A stretch of 64,000 nucleotides of DNA from Corylus avellana (taxonomy: Eukaryota > Streptophyta > Magnoliopsida > Fagales > Betulaceae). The DNA lies in the NCBI RefSeq assembly GCF_901000735.1, contig NC_081551.1, positions 11,206,171 to 11,270,170 of the forward strand. Reading direction: 5' to 3'. The notes beneath the pieces are model-generated. The model was not told the DNA's origin and ran no database searches. It was given only the letters and a program-made list of their open reading frames with translations. The position numbers and the translations under genes are program-made. Below, in pieces: positions 63,971-64,000 of this stretch; position 1 is the stretch's first letter; every line of letters starts with the position of its first letter.

Positions 63971-64000
63971 TTCATTTCTTTTTGTACACGCTTTTTACTT

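Larger units (their letters stand above)
58030..64000 (+). mobile_element. L1-type LINE, sense orientation in the SNF2 gene intron, runs off the window
   Basis: It starts close to 58030 (the left border is not exact; its target duplication partner lies outside). ORF1-like and ORF2-like regions follow in plant LINE order and reach the zinc-finger RVT region at the window end, so the 3' end must be just beyond. It belongs to the same broad lineage as the LINE at 37-43 kb but is clearly less decayed. The GC content is visibly higher than that of the surrounding intron. Confidence 0.88.

Overview
The window is nuclear DNA from a flowering plant, most likely a woody eudicot. It is AT-rich with low gene density. 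It carries one intron-rich host gene and a dense, nested set of plant-type transposable elements: CACTA, hAT, Tourist-like MITEs, Ty1-copia, Ty3-gypsy, L1-type LINEs, tRNA-derived SINEs and TRIMs. Three 100-N assembly gaps (2937-3036, 6962-7061, 13901-14000) all fall inside repeats.

Left part (1-32.2 kb): only transposons and their debris. A minus-strand CACTA (En/Spm) element fills 1-2936. A long LTR (3037-5878), a Ty3-gypsy gag fragment, a second LTR-like piece, a gypsy integrase end and its 3' LTR follow to about 9.3 kb. A 4680-bp segment (9221-13900), the 5' part of a hAT element, is repeated almost perfectly at 20260-24939, an offset of 11,039 bp. Between the copies lie an inverted, decayed hAT relative (14270-18920) and a 1339-bp TG...CA LTR (18921-20259). 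The second copy runs on into a frameshifted hAT transposase, then a TTF-type hAT fragment. From 27.7 to 32.2 kb come two non-autonomous hAT elements with perfect 8-bp target duplications, a SINE, and two Tourist-like MITEs in opposite orientation.

Right part (32.2-64 kb): one host gene on the plus strand, a SNF2-family ATPase of the CHR24 / ERCC6-like (PICH) type. I could place 16 exons (32463-57639, 866 codons) with clean GT-AG junctions and an unbroken frame. The end of the gene, including helicase motif VI, lies beyond the window. Intron 10 (8.3 kb) holds an antisense LINE that itself contains two TRIMs and a SINE. Intron 14 (10.3 kb) holds a decayed copia remnant, a compound CA-repeat and a complete but mutated antisense copia element with 146-bp LTRs. 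The intron after exon 16 holds a sense-oriented LINE that reaches the window end and carries a 119-bp solo LTR.

All transposon coding regions I could check carry stops or frameshifts, whereas the SNF2 exons carry none. I did not find a new type of biological system. The best leads are the 11,039-bp-offset duplication ending at a gap, the LTR with mismatched flanks, the paralogous short exons 2 and 3 of the SNF2 gene, and the MITE cluster that ends about 300 bp upstream of its start codon.
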